Shown piece by piece: positions 1-12,900 of a DNA stretch of 64,000 bases. Under the pieces are notes generated by a model. That model worked only from the letters and a program-made list of their open reading frames with translations. It was not told the DNA's origin and searched no databases. How positions within the stretch are numbered: the first letter of the stretch is position 1; every line of letters starts with the position of its first letter. The position numbers were made by a program, and so were the translations under genes. The stretch is from Sesamum alatum (Eukaryota; Streptophyta; Magnoliopsida; Lamiales; Pedaliaceae): contig JACGWO010000011.1 of the NCBI GenBank assembly GCA_034509735.1, positions 12,123,866-12,187,865 on the forward strand. The letters are read 5' to 3'.

Positions 1-363
1 GGTGTGTTTTTCACATGGTCCAGTGAAGTACCTTCCTGTTCTCATACTTCCCTAAGAGCTGCTAGATGTTATGAAGTAGGTATGTTTCCTATTCACTTGA
101 CTGGAGGCCACTAGTTTGCTAATGGCTGTAAGAAAATTACACTGCATAGTTTTGATTCTTCTTGAGGTTGTCTTGCAAACAAAGTTTAGTTTTCACCATG
201 ATGTCCAATTATATGTGCAGGAACTTGTGTCCAAGAAATCGTCCTTGTAAAGTGATGTTAATGGCCAAGGTTTATTAGCCTTTAAAACGGGCCTAGAGTT
301 TTTTGCAGTTTTTATGTGATTTATACTAATGCTTGGCTCCGACGCTATGAGGAGTGTGTTTAG

Positions 364-461
364 CACAAGAACCGGAAGGCCTACCGTTCCAGGAAGACTA
401 CGAAGATGCAATGAAGTGGGGCAACAAATTCTCTGCGCGAAATGGCAATATCTTCGCGTAA
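364..461 (+). CDS. Possible 3'-terminal exon of an unknown gene
   Basis: After a T-rich stretch ending in TTTAG there is an open frame to a TAA at 459-461. It reads as a plausible soluble C-terminus (EPEGLPFQEDYEDAMKW..., ending GNIFA). The same frame has a TGA at 348-350, so the exon would have to start after that, most simply after the AG at 362-363. I do not recognise the protein and cannot see the upstream exons. A competing terminal exon, with an acceptor near 220 and a stop at about 249, cannot be excluded. The call rests only on splice-site shape and sensible codon content. Confidence 0.25.
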
Positions 462-841
462 GTAATCTTCATGTGTTAGTGCCTATCCTGGATAAAATCT
501 GCATGTGAAATAGCTGTTGAACTAAAGATTATGTAACTGATGAACTCAGTCTGATATTCGACTGTTTCTCTGTTTGTGGTAAATTGTTTTTGTTCCCCTT
601 CCTTTCCTGCCTCCGTTGGGCAGCTGCTGATGTTAGTCAATTTAGATTATTAACCTTAAAAAGGATTACTTAACAAGAATATTTGAGTGCAGCATAGAAT
701 AGGAAAGATAGATGTGAAAATTAAAGAAATTGAAGTGCATTTGTAGTCACCAAATTGGGGTTACAAAGAGACAACAAAAGGAAACAAAGTTGGAAGAGCA
801 AATTAATGAAAGAGAAGGAACGATGTGGCAACTGTTAGAAC
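462..841. other. Intergenic, AT-rich
   Basis: This stretch lies between the possible exon at 364-461 and the stop codon of the minus-strand glycine-rich gene. It would hold the 3' untranslated regions of both. I see no coding signal or repeat structure in it. Confidence 0.4.
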
Positions 842-1761
842 TCATGGCTTCTTGGGTTCATTTCCGCCGCCGCCCCCGGCTCCACCACCTCCTCCGCCAT
901 TGCCGCCCCCAGCTCCACCACCTATTCCCCCGCCAATTCCTTTCCCTATACCTCCTCCAAAACCACCGCCAGCTCCACCACCTATGCCTCCACCAAAACC
1001 ACCGCCCGCTCCACCGCCTATGCCTTTGCCAATACCTCCCCCAAAACCACCACCACCTCCTCCTCCACCTCCAATTCCTTTGCCTATACCACCTCCAAAT
1101 CCACTGCCACCGCCAAATCCACCACCTGCTCCACTGCCGCCCCCAACTCCTCCACCTATTCCTCCTCCGACCCCTCCACCAACACCACCTCCTATTCCTC
1201 CACCCATGCCTCCACCAGCTCCACCTCCGACACCACACCAATCCCTCCTCCACCACCGGCACCACCTCCTACTCCACCACCTCCACCTTTACCAATTCCT
1301 CCTCCAACACCACCTCCTCCACCACCGGGGCCACCTCCTACTCCACCACCTCCACCTTTACCACTTCCTCCTCCTACACCTCCGCTTGCACCACCACCTC
1401 CCCCTACACCACCGCTTGATCCATGGCCATGTCCACCGCCAACTCCACCTCCCTTTCCTATTCCACCTCCTCCGCCAGAGCCACCTCCCCCTCCAATACC
1501 TCCTCCAACTCCATCATGGTGATGTTTCTTCCCCTTCTTATGGTGCTTTCTACCATGGCCTCCAACTCCCCCACCAACGCCGCCACCCCCACCCCCACCA
1601 ATGCCACCACCAACACCACCACCAGTGCCTCCACCTCCACCTCCACCACCACCTTTTCCTACACAATCAGGTTTTTTAAGCTCATCACCGTTTTGCCCCT
1701 CCACACACCCCACCACCAAAAGAGAAATTAGCAACACCGCCACAAACCCCTTCACAGCCAT
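842..1761 (-). CDS. Secreted glycine-rich protein (cell-wall GRP type), frame broken once
   Basis: The protein starts MAVKGFVAVLLISLLVVGC, a clear signal peptide with likely cleavage after the VEG at about residue 22. A short linker follows (NGDELKKPDC), then a very long GGGX array with a His/Lys-rich island (GRKHHKKGKKHHHD). Such proteins are exported and deposited in the wall or apoplast. The frame that starts at 1761 leaves the glycine pattern near 1241-1229 and stops at 1192. The glycine pattern resumes without a gap in another frame and runs to a stop at 842-844. A net gain of 2 bases (or loss of 1) separates the two parts, and with 2 bases removed the span is 306 codons. The break is either a pseudogenising indel or an assembly error in a repeat. 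Proline-rich frames on the plus strand here are antisense shadows: only the minus strand has a signal peptide. Confidence 0.75.
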
Positions 1762-1805
1762 ATTACTTCACTTTTGCATGCAAACACAGACATAAAACTT
1801 GAAGA

Positions 1806-1815
1806 CTTTATAACC
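1806..1815 (-). promoter_or_regulatory. Candidate TATA box for the glycine-rich gene
   Basis: Read on the minus strand this is GGTTATAAAG, about 45 bases before the ATG at 1761. A second TATA-like site (TATTTATATG) lies near 1856-1868. The spacing favours a short leader from the first or a leader of about 70 bases from the second. Confidence 0.35.
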
Positions 1816-1959
1816 ACACTCCCAACCACCCTAACAACAAACTATCAATTCCAAGAAGCATATAAATACTACTTTTTCAACCAATTTTCACATTTGAATA
1901 CTTTCCCAACTTTTTAAGACAACTCCAGCTCGAATACCCACACATTTACGTGATAACTT

Positions 1960-2004
1960 CATGCATGCATGCATGCATTCATTCATTACCACCTCTCTCT
2001 CTCT
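1960..2004. repeat. Microsatellite (CATG)n-(CATT)n-(CT)n
   Basis: A run of ATGC units passes into ATTC units and then a CT-rich run. It lies upstream of the glycine-rich gene. Confidence 0.7.
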
Positions 2005-2435
2005 CCAACATAAACATGGGGAAAATATTTAATTGGTTTTGGGGAAACAAGAAGCTTGAAAAAAACTTAAGTATTGTCACAGAATACGTTGGGGGTTGGC
2101 ACTTTTCCAATACGAGCCAGAGTCATTGGATTGAAGCCAACGTCTATATTAATAACTGTGTTAAAAGGGCTATTTAGTTCCCATCTTGGACTAGAAACAA
2201 GACAAAATGTCATAATTACTACAGATGATAGATTGTTGGAAGCTTATGTAAAAAGCAAGTTGATGTTCACAAAGACCTCAAAAATAATCAAATTATTTGA
2301 TATTCAATTAAAATCGATCGATAAAAACACGTTGAACTCGATTTGTTAAACTTAATAAATTAAACTTGAAAAAAAAATTATTCGGTAAATTTTTGAACTC
2401 GACTCGAGCTCGATTCCATCAGTGCAAAAATAATA

Positions 2436-2846
2436 GGGTAAATTACAGTCACCTCCTCTGAGGTTTGGAATAATTACAAATATCCCCTCGTTGTTTGAAA
2501 AATTACAAATACCCCTTTGAAGTTTGTAATTTTTAACCAAAGGCCTGAAACGATCATTTTGTCCTTGAATCTTTTATTAAAATTGTAGAAAAATCGGCCG
2601 AGAAAAATGACATTATTGCTCCTATGTGTGAAAAACTTAATAAACCTCTCCTGCGCATTGTAGTCCAAAAAATTTTTAAGAATTAAATAAAACAATTCAA
2701 TACGTAAGGCATTTCGGTCATTTCACCCATAAAAATAGATTATTTGTTAGACGGTTACAAACTTTAGGAGGATATTATAATTTTTCAAACAAGACGAGAT
2801 ATTTGAAATTATGTCAAACATCAAAAAAGGTAATTATAATTTATCC
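2436..2846. mobile_element. Non-autonomous Mutator-like element, copy 1
   Basis: The left end reads GGGTAAATTACAGTCACCTC and the right end is its imperfect inverse (ending TAATTTATCC). The element is flanked by a perfect 9-bp duplication AAAATAATA at 2427-2435 and 2847-2855. Nine-base duplications and a terminal G are typical of Mutator-like elements. There is no transposase, so it depends on a source elsewhere. The next subterminal block (GAGGTTTGG..ATAATTACAAAT, then a TGTTTGAAAAATTACAAATA block) recurs in the copies at 18346, 36031, 42862 and 49132. Confidence 0.85.
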
Positions 2847-2855
2847 AAAATAATA

Positions 2856-3867
2856 AGATATACTCAAAAGTAACAAATTACTCGAACTTGACTCATATTT
2901 GATCTCATTAAAACTTGAAAGATCAATAATCAAACTAAAGTCAAACTCAATTTTTGAAGGTAAATAATAATCTAAATAAAACTGAACAATAATATATTTT
3001 GTCCTACTCGAATCATTAACACCCCTATTCACGGACTGCATTAGATTTTTAAGAAATTGGAAATGTTGGCGCCCATTACTATGTTTTTTAAGTCTCATCA
3101 TAATTCCTTCCAAGTTGATGAGTGAATTTCCAAGAAAACATCAATCAAAGAGCTAAAGACCAAGCAAAAATCAACAAGAGATGAGAGTAACAAACAAGAT
3201 TTCCAAAGATCAAAAGATTTGGACAAGTAGTCAGTTGGGTATCAAAATCCAATCAACTTTCTGTAATATTTCCAAGAGCCTAATCGTACAAGTTATGGTA
3301 TATACAAAGCCATAAAAGTAATATATACCTTCCACCATGTTGAATAAATAAATAAATACTTATTTGTACACGACAGAGTTACAGCGTTAGCCCATTGAAG
3401 ATCGAACATCTCTTTCCCAAAACTATCTTCTTTCTCCTTTCTGAGCTCCCTACTATGCTTGTGCACAGATAACAAGCCGGCAAAAAGGCTTCTTTTAAAC
3501 CGAATACCATCACCTATGATACATCCATGCTCGTTCTGATAAAGTCTCGAGCAGCATTTCAGAATTAGTACCCGGCTTCTGTTCTGCTCACGCAACTAGA
3601 AATTGCTGAAACTTAGCATCGGAAACCTGTCTAGTTATGTTATGCACCATGAGATGAGAATTTCAACGTGTGCCCAGATAGACGCTATGTGCACCACCAC
3701 CATGGACTTGTATATAGTGCATGTACAAGAGGAACAAGAAAGCCGCTGTCCAGGCTCAGATAAATCTGGCTTCTAGTAGAATCAGTGGCATTCGCGAGCA
3801 CCTTCAATAGGTACCCTCAGATGAGCATAGCAAAATTGTCCGTCAAGTGGATGCATAATGGGGACGA
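2856..3867. other. Intergenic and 3' flank of RPOT3
   Basis: Mostly AT-rich sequence. The part from about 3290 to 3867 directly follows the RPOT3 stop codon on the minus strand and should contain its 3' UTR and polyadenylation region. No independent gene is visible. Confidence 0.4.
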
Positions 3868-3978
3868 TCAGTTGAAGAAGTATGGAGATTCAATCACTTG
3901 TTCAAGATCAAAGTCTCCTCTACTTGGCAGAGGGGGGAAGGTCAACGTTGGATATGATGTCTGAAAGCTTTCAAGCAG
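3868..3978 (-). CDS. RPOT3: RPOT3 exon 19, C-terminus and stop
   Basis: It reads [18 protein letters not shown], then a GDFDL block and the invariant family ending SPYFFN, followed by TGA at 3870-3868. The FxxN tail forms part of the active-site foot in T7-like polymerases. The acceptor is GAGCAG. Confidence 0.92.
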   Translation of the reverse strand: MLESFQTSYPTLTFPPLPSRGDFDLEQVIESPYFFN

Positions 3979-6900
3979 CTGCTCATGCAGTCAACAAGAA
4001 AAGTGCAAGTGAATCATCTTAAAAATGACCGTAAAAGCAAGTTGATAAAAATCATGGATGCAGAGGAAGCTCAGTGAAGTAACTCTTGGTAACTTGAAAT
4101 ATCCAAACAATTTGCAAGTAACACTTCAATTAAAATGGTTCGCCAATGTTGAATTCATGCATTCTATTGACACAAATTGATCGGTCATATAACACTAAAC
4201 CCTCGAACCTTTTACCTGTTTCGCAATTTAATGAGAAAAAAGCATCGTCAGGAGTTGGTCTAAAAGCCAAGGGTCCAACCATGAAGTTGGACGTCATAAT
4301 GTTAATCACACTCCCCATCCACCCAAGTCTAGGGACATATTAACACTTAGTGCACTTAAAAAGAGATGCGGAGAAAGATAATAAATTTAAGAGTTAATTA
4401 CACTTCAACCCCCTTTGAAAATGCAAAATTACACTTTACTCCAAAGAAGTTTTAAAATTACACTTACACCCCTCCGAAAATTCTCCATTTACACCTCCAC
4501 CCCTTCCGTTAAGGATTTGGACGGAAAATGTTGGCGTTGGGAAAAAATTACATAAAATTTCAATTTTGCCCCTCATTTAACATTCTCATGTATATTTTTG
4601 CACTTGTAAGGGGATAAATGTAATATATATAATATGAAATGAGGTTAACATTATTATATTTTTCCCTTACAAATGCAAAATTATTACACGAGAATGTTAA
4701 ATGAGGGGTAAAATTGAAAATTTATATATTGTTTTTGCTAAAGTCAGCATTTTTAGTCCAAAAGCCTAACGAAAGAGGGTCAAGTGTAAACGGTGAATTT
4801 TCTGAGGGGGTGTAAATGTAATTTTGAATTTTTTTTGGGAAAAAGTGTAATTTTGCATTTCCAAAGGGGGTCTAATGTGTAATTAACCCTAAATTTAATG
4901 AGATACTTCAGCAGGCTATTCTTTTGGGAGCTGGAAATAGAAGAAACAAGTTAAAACTATGTCATTCGGTGCATGCAAGAAGCCATTTGAGGCGTTATAA
5001 CGCTTACGTTTTCAAGTATTGACATACTGTATAGATCCACAAACTTTTCTCTTAGGATCTGATTCATTCTATCAACATCACAAGCATGAGTCCAAAATGA
5101 ATCGTGTACACCTGCAACACAAACAAAAAGGCATGTTATTGTAAAAATCCAATCTCATCAACCAAGAATGGAACATTTCTTGAATAATAAAATGATTGAT
5201 GATAGTCACTAGTCGAACAAAATAAACGACTCTAAACTGGGGGAGACTCAAGAGGTTGGTTAACTGTGAAACAAACATCAAACATCAAATACCTTCGCCA
5301 TCCAATTAACTCTCCCTCTTTTATATTACATAATGTTCACCCACTTTCCTAATCATGCATTGCATGCAAACTCCCACTCTTATATTTGTACAAAATGTTA
5401 CAAATTCTTCTCGTGATCAGGCATGCAAAGCTGGAAACCTTTGCTTTCAAGAAAATGTTTGAAAGTTGATTACTGGTTTCAACAATTTGATATGAAAGTT
5501 TGAGGAATCCACTAAACCATTGAAATTTACAACACTCCTCCAGTATATTAATATATTCAACAAGCAATATACTGTATTCGAATTTGTGATACCCCTATCC
5601 ACTATATTAAATATTACTCATCATTTTCAACAAACTAATTTATTCTCATCCATTGTTTCAGGATTATTTATAAAAAGTTCATTTTGAGTTTGCGATAAAG
5701 AAGAAATTATATGAAATTCAATTACTTAATTTGTAACAATTAGTTAACCAATCTTAATCACGATTAGGTATAGTTAAGCTATTGAATTGGCTAAGTAACC
5801 AAAAATATTACTGTTAATTGAATGGATTAATTAACCTAACCAATATATTTTAGTAAGCTTTAATTTTGGGTGGTCAATGTTTAGCAATGGGTATTTTTGT
5901 CATCTGAATACCTAATCGAATATTTATGTATATTATTGTTTAAGTCCTATGAAGTTGATAAAATAATTAACAATTATCTAGTTAAAAGAATATAAGTAAA
6001 TGGGTTTCACAATAATATTTGATTGATTACTTAAATTTATTTATTTTATCCTAACTGGAATTTAATTATTTAAATTTAATTATATTCGAACAGGTGATCC
6101 CTTCGAACCAACTCAACTGTGAATTCGAGCGAGTAGCGTGAATCTTATACTGTGTCACTAGACAATTATACTAGAATCTGTGTACACAGGAGCAGTATAA
6201 ATTATTATAATAGTTCTATTTGTCTTGAACTTGAAAATATTATTAATTATCTCCAACAAAATGAAACGAGTTTCAGAGGAAAAGTCATATATTGTTTTAT
6301 ATAATTCAATAGTGGTTAGATCGATTTGTTACATTCCATATCGTTCCTGTATTGCTTGCAAGTAAAGGTTGTCTCTAAGCAACAGGTGTCTTCATATGCT
6401 TATTTTCTCTAATATATGATGAGACTGTTGGTTTTCAGTACAATGTGGTGATTGGGCCCTGGGCTGGACGGTTCACAAGGCGGCATAGGGATGCAGTAGA
6501 GGCTTCATAGTTTGGTTCCAATTTTGTGTGTCCTATTACGGAAAGGCTGGAGGTTGTATGTGGTTGTGATTTGCGCCACCATGTACCAAGGCATGGCATT
6601 TCTACGCAGTCACAGGGTTGCTCCCTGTTTGAAGGATCAGGTAGTAAGTGTTCTTGTGGGAGTCAAAAGGATGGTATTTACCTAATCTGGTCCTTCACAT
6701 GCTTAAATTATGTCTCTTGGTTTATCTGGCCTAACTTGATTTCTACAAGTCACACTAAACAGATTTTACGAGCAAGCGATAAAATACTTTCATAAACAGT
6801 AATCTTTTATAATTCTTGATATTGCTTTTTATAATCTTGCTACCACTGGCATCACTAAGCTTTTGCTTACGTAATTTGTGTTGTTTCCTCCTCCAGGTGG

Positions 6901-9900
6901 ATATGGAAAATTAGGACTAACTCCCTTACGCTGTAACTGGAGCTCACCTAATTTTGAGTCGAGTCACGCATGTATCTAAAGACGAGTGTGGGTCCTAAAA
7001 CTTTGTAAAGACACTCGTATTGTACATAAGTATAACTGTGTGATTTCCTAACATATTTTTGCAGTGTAATTATTTATCAAAGAAATTCCAATGTAGAGTT
7101 TAAATTTTCCTCTGAGGTTGGATAGGTTTAAAAGTGCTCCAGGGTGAATCTCACTAGAACGTACATGTGGGTGTCACGCCTCGAGGTAGGGAGTTATGTG
7201 TTTACAAGCCTTGGGATGTGACAGAATTAGAACCAGATGTTAGCCCCATTCTGCCAAGGTTTCTCCAGACAAACCATGTGAATAAACAGGCAAGACATCA
7301 GCTACCCACACACAGTTGATGAACCCCAGAGCAAATATTATGCATGCTCAATTATAAATTGTGCATAAGAGACACAGAACCAACAGAGTGAATTTAGAGG
7401 TAGTGGCGATCAAGACAAACCCGCAAAACGCAATCCAGCATCTCGACAAGCAACGGCAGTCATCATCATGTGTGAACCATCCAGTGAGTGCACAAAGTTG
7501 GGAGGGAAAGCAGTTCTCTGCTTTCTTACCTCAACCTAGGGTCAGTCATTTTAAAATGAGCATTAGTACTCACAATGGCGAACGCATAGATATAAAAGGA
7601 GAGGTAAAACTCACTGAATCACCCTCGCGCTGCAAAGCCAAAACCTGAAGAGAAGTTCTTATCTGCATTGAAATGAGGTAAATCAGCAACCCCATTCCAC
7701 AATAAAACTGAAAACAACATGATAGTTCCACTAAATTCAGAATGTATTCCTTCACACAGCGTAAATCACTTACTACATGACGCTGAGTTTTAAAGTATGG
7801 TTGTACGACAGGAAGACCAAGTGGAGTTGTCCAACGTACAGGTTCATTTTCTGAAGCAATAATCTGTCAAGTTACATCAGACAACAATCCCAAATTCATG
7901 AATTCATTGATTTTTTATGAGGCTTTACAAGTCATACTATTCATTTTGCATTTTTTAGCAAACCTTAGCACAGTCACCGAGCCAACCCATTATTGCACGT
8001 GCAGCTTGAAATAACTCACCAAGTGCTGCCAATGTCACCTGCAGGGAAGTTTTAAATATAATTATTCTCAGCATGTACTGGCATATCATTCAAAATTCAT
8101 CACCATTTCATTTCTGAAAAGACTGTTGCTAGTATAATGGGGTGCACAGTTTCATTTGTTAGAGAAAAGTCAGAAAACAACAAATTATACTCGGGAATAT
8201 AATTGAACTGCATGTAAGTCTCCTATTGTATAGATATCATTAAGTTGAAAAATTGCATAGCTTGGGCTGTCCACCACATTTAAAATTTATGACCACCCTT
8301 CTGTTTGCTGTTGATAGGGATACACGTCCCACAGAGCAGGAGCAGTGCAGGTACACATGCATGCAGGTGTGGGAGCATGAGCAATATTAGGGGTGCAAAT
8401 GAAATAAGATTGAATATTATGTAACAGCCAGAGTGCCTCGTGGGAACTAAATGAAAAACTGTATGCATGAATATGCTGTTATTAAAAGAAATAGTTAATG
8501 TCTCAACCTAGTTCGGGAGCACGATTGTATTTTATGCAGCAGAGTACAATTATCTTCCACCACTTTTTACAACCATTTGTTCTTAGTCTTTGACTAAGTG
8601 AAAATGCTAGAAACTAGAACCCCCAATATTCATATCCCTTTTTACCTCTTAGGGGCTTCTTTCACCTCCATTCTAGTCTCTCTTCTCATTTTGCTCTCGT
8701 CTTCCCTTTCCGTCTTTTTTCCACCATTTTTTCCTAACTTCATCAGTCCATCTTGTTCTTTCTACCATATACCACAGTCGATCCTCTCTCTTCAGTAATA
8801 GAAATGCAGCACTCAAGTAGAGCTCACCACCAAATGCCTTTACAGCACGACACTAAAATTGCGCCCATCTTTCTTATTTTCGACAACACAACAACCCATG
8901 AACTGATATTCTACTTTCTTGTCTTACTATTTCTCATGCAAAAGTAAATCATTCTAAATCTTCAACTTATAGTTAAAAAATGCTCTCCTGCAGTCACATC
9001 GCAAATTCATGCTCCAAGCAGTTGAGCTGCAGTCCCCTGCTTGATTATGCAATCTTGGTTTGGATATATTAAAGAACTCTGACTAATTTTCATAATTCAT
9101 CTACAGCCAGGAGAATTCATTAACTGACACTGCATAAGGTAGGATTTTTTTTTACCCTATCTTCAAGTGCAGAGCTATTCTGTAAATTAAATGCAACACA
9201 TATTCTCCACTTATTAAGTTCAAAGAGGAATCAGGCAGCCTGGCAGGTGAGTGGAATATGATGGATTACATTGGGCATATGAAATGTTTATCTAATATGA
9301 TACATCAAACCTTTAGCAAACTTGCTGACAGAAAGCAACATCCCATAACAAATCACTGAACAAAAAGCATGAGAGGATAAAAAGAACAAAACCAAACATC
9401 AATACTAATCACTTTGTGCTGACTCCAATTAAAATGACCGAAGTAACCAGCTAGTCTACATATCTAATCAAACAGACAACGCCAGCCAATACCAGATAAC
9501 CAACCTACATACACAAAAAGGGGAATGAACAGAATCAAAGCCACTATATGGTGGCTTAAAAAGCTAGTCATAAAAGACTACTTATTTTTATAATAACTTA
9601 CTCAGCTACAGTTAAGTGAATGATTGAGCCAAGAATCACCAAAAGTTCATTTTTAAGAAGTCCTAAGAGTGGCGTGATAAATCTTAGAGAGATAGCAAGA
9701 AGTAGAAATAAAAAGTAAAACTCAAAACATTTCTTTGATGCATGATACTCACTTTAGCAGCATAACATGCTGCACTGAAGAGCAGCCTGTCGTCAGTAAT
9801 CAGACCTTTCTCCTCCAATCTTCTTTTGATCTGCTCGCGTGCACCAACATAGGTGACACCATATACTGAAGTCATTACTGTCTGTTTCACAAGTTTCCTA

Positions 9901-12900
9901 TCAACCTGAAAGCTTCCAAATTTCAGGTTCTTCAATTGCGCAAAATGTCTTAGAACTTCAGAAATGATACTCAACTACTTTCGCACCAACCATTTAGAAT
10001 GTAATTTAGAGGGAAAAAAAATCACCTGACTGATTAAGAGTTTCGCCAGCAAAGCACTTGGGTCGGTTGCAGGATCCTTCTCACTATCTCTCTTCATGAT
10101 ATTATGAACCCTAAACAATAACTAATTTTTAAGAAAGAAACTTGCACGAAGGAGAATAGAGAGAGCAAGGATACATCAAAGACAACATTGAGAGAGATAA
10201 ACATCATGAGATGATGAAAAAGGATGACAGGATCTGTAAAAAGGAAACCGTATCTGTTAAACAAGTTTAAATCTGGACGTTTTATAGAGGAAATAGAATT
10301 TCTTGGGAAGAAGTTAATGTTGCTCCCACTCTTGCACTAAGCCTTTTCCTCCCATTTTATTACTTGTCTGATTTCCATGCTAGTACTGAAAAAGATAAAT
10401 AGAGCTGCCAAAGCTAAAAACAGAAATCCAAGTTGAACAAACTACTGGTTTTCTACTTTACCAATTGACATTCGCCTGCTCTAACTTTAGAGATGGCATT
10501 TAATAAGCAAATGGAAGAAGAGGACCTGTAATCCCAATTTATGAAAGTATGTGATCAAAGCTTTATTAAGCCGTGAGGAGTTGGGTTGATTTGAGTTGAG
10601 TAAAGCAATCATGCTACCGGATAAAGCATATCCATTGTCTTCATTCCAGAATATTTTGACAACCCATGAATAGCAGAAGAGTTCATTTTGTTACTTAGTT
10701 GACATAAGATGCTTTATGTCATAAAGTCGATCAAATACTCAGAAAAATCAGATGAAAGCTGTCAAATAGCCCTAAAGGCATTCACTACATTTTATTTTAT
10801 TTTAAAAATATTGTATATCAAGTATATGTGTAAATGCATACATATACATACATATATAACATATGTATACTTATATATCATATGTATTCTATATATATAT
10901 AAATAAATATGCATGACGGGGATATTTTTGTTAACTTATTCTAAATATAATTATAATTCCTTTGCCCTACATAGTACACCAAACATTTGTAAGGACTTTG
11001 ATATATTTTCCTATTTCAATACCCTACACTATCCAAACACTGAATGGGATATGATGCCAAGCAATATAATTCCTGAAAATTATATTCCTGTGTCAGATTC
11101 CCTTCCCGCCAAACAAACAGGTCCTAAATTTCAATAGCTTCATTTTTGCTGCCTATATCCCTGATTTCTCTCATCCCAGTCATAAGATTTCAGGAAGCAT
11201 AGATGGATATGCTTCCACCAACTTTTATAGGCAATGATTAGAAGGATACTTGTAGGCAGTATGTCAAGAACACAGAATACATATATGGACTTTGTAAGCA
11301 ACAATCACATTAGGTAAAAGTGGAAAGGCTTCTATGAACTCATTGACAGACATCCGAAACTTTTTCAGAAACATAAAAATCAATTCAATGAACCTCTCTG
11401 CAATTTCTGAGTAAACATCAGCAGGTTTGTCTCCAGCAACTAAGTTGACTGCAGCGGCTTCAAACTGAAAATCAGCAGAGCATCAGCAAGTTGACTAGAC
11501 ACTTTCAGGTAATCTAGTAAAGGATGAATCTGAGTCATAATGGTAAAAACAGAAAAGAAAGCATATGGAGTTGTTTTACAGGGAGTGCAAGAAGATCCAG
11601 AAACTACAACTAAACAATTCTTGTTTCCCCACTCTTTAGCAGGTAGAATCATCTGCTAGTGCAAATGATGTTACTTTCAGTGATTTTTTCGTTACCAGAA
11701 ACTTGAAGAAAAATGCTGGTTGAAGAGCATGAGAAACATATTCCAGTGATTCAACCACTTCAAATGTGGAATTTGAACATGGAAAGAAGTGTATATATTA
11801 CGTAATAATTTATTTAGATGAAAATGGAGCACTTTGAAGTATGATTTCCCAGAGAAGCCAAAGAATTCTGGAAATATGACATACACTGTCTCTTCCAAGA
11901 GCTGCATAATGCTGCAGTCCATTGCATGACCCATCCTATGACAGAAAACAGAGTCATAATCAGGAACAGATCACTACAACATATACAAGAGTAAAATTCA
12001 AAATCTACACCACGAAAACTAGAATTTCAAAGAAAATTGGTAATATGAAACCAATAAACAAACAATTACATGCATAATTTTGTGAGGAAGGGAAATAAAT
12101 TTATGGGACAAAAAGTTATTTCAAATGGATTTAACGTAGAGAGTGCCAAGTTAAACAAGCAATTCAAAACAAGAAAAAATAAAGCAGTATCAAGAGTAAA
12201 TGCTGTCATTAAGTGAGCTGCATGTCATATAGTATGAATTTGGAAACAGAATTTTCCTTGGGCTGGACCTTCATCAAACTATGACAGCACAAAGGACTAA
12301 GTAATTCAAACAGCTTTCCTAATATTCCAACTTCCTTCTATATGCTCAAATTATTGCTTATCAGGCTCGAATGCCTTTTCCACACTCCAGGTTACGTAAA
12401 CCATCACTCAAGATGACGGAAGCTAGAAAATGACCACTGCTTGGCAGTTCAACATAAATATATAAAGAAACATTCAAGGGCCTTTTTCACTCACACCCAT
12501 TTTGAATAAGTTTTAATAAAAAAGAAATTATTATATTATTGAATATCTGTACAGAACTAGCTCAGATTTTGCATAATTTTCTAATTGTATCTAGAAGATC
12601 CTTATTTAGATCCAATAAATTTAAATAAGTGTACTTAAAGCATACAGGATTTCAATGTCAACAATTTCAGCAGTTCTTGATAACTTTTGAGAGGTAGAAC
12701 ATTAGTTTCAAATAAGAGCCTTATCTTATGAGACCTCTGTATCTTCTTTCATCCCTACCTCTCACTTTTCCAAAAGAAGCACAATCTCTCAATAATTATG
12801 GAAGTTTCAAAGAAAGAAGTATCAAGGGGATTGTCTTTATGTACATACCTGATGAATTGGCAAGTGAGAGATAACAGTGTGTGGGGAAGAACTTTTTAAG

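Noticed and set aside
730..1795. Long proline-rich plus-strand reading frames (PPPPAPPP...)
   Set aside because: They are the antisense of GGGX repeats. Only the minus strand has a start codon followed by a signal peptide, and the composition is explained entirely by the glycine-rich gene.
11692..11934. An 80-residue minus-strand frame starting [15 protein letters not shown]
   Set aside because: It is the wrong frame of RPOT3 exon 10 plus intron. The correct frame reads [16 protein letters not shown] between good splice sites.
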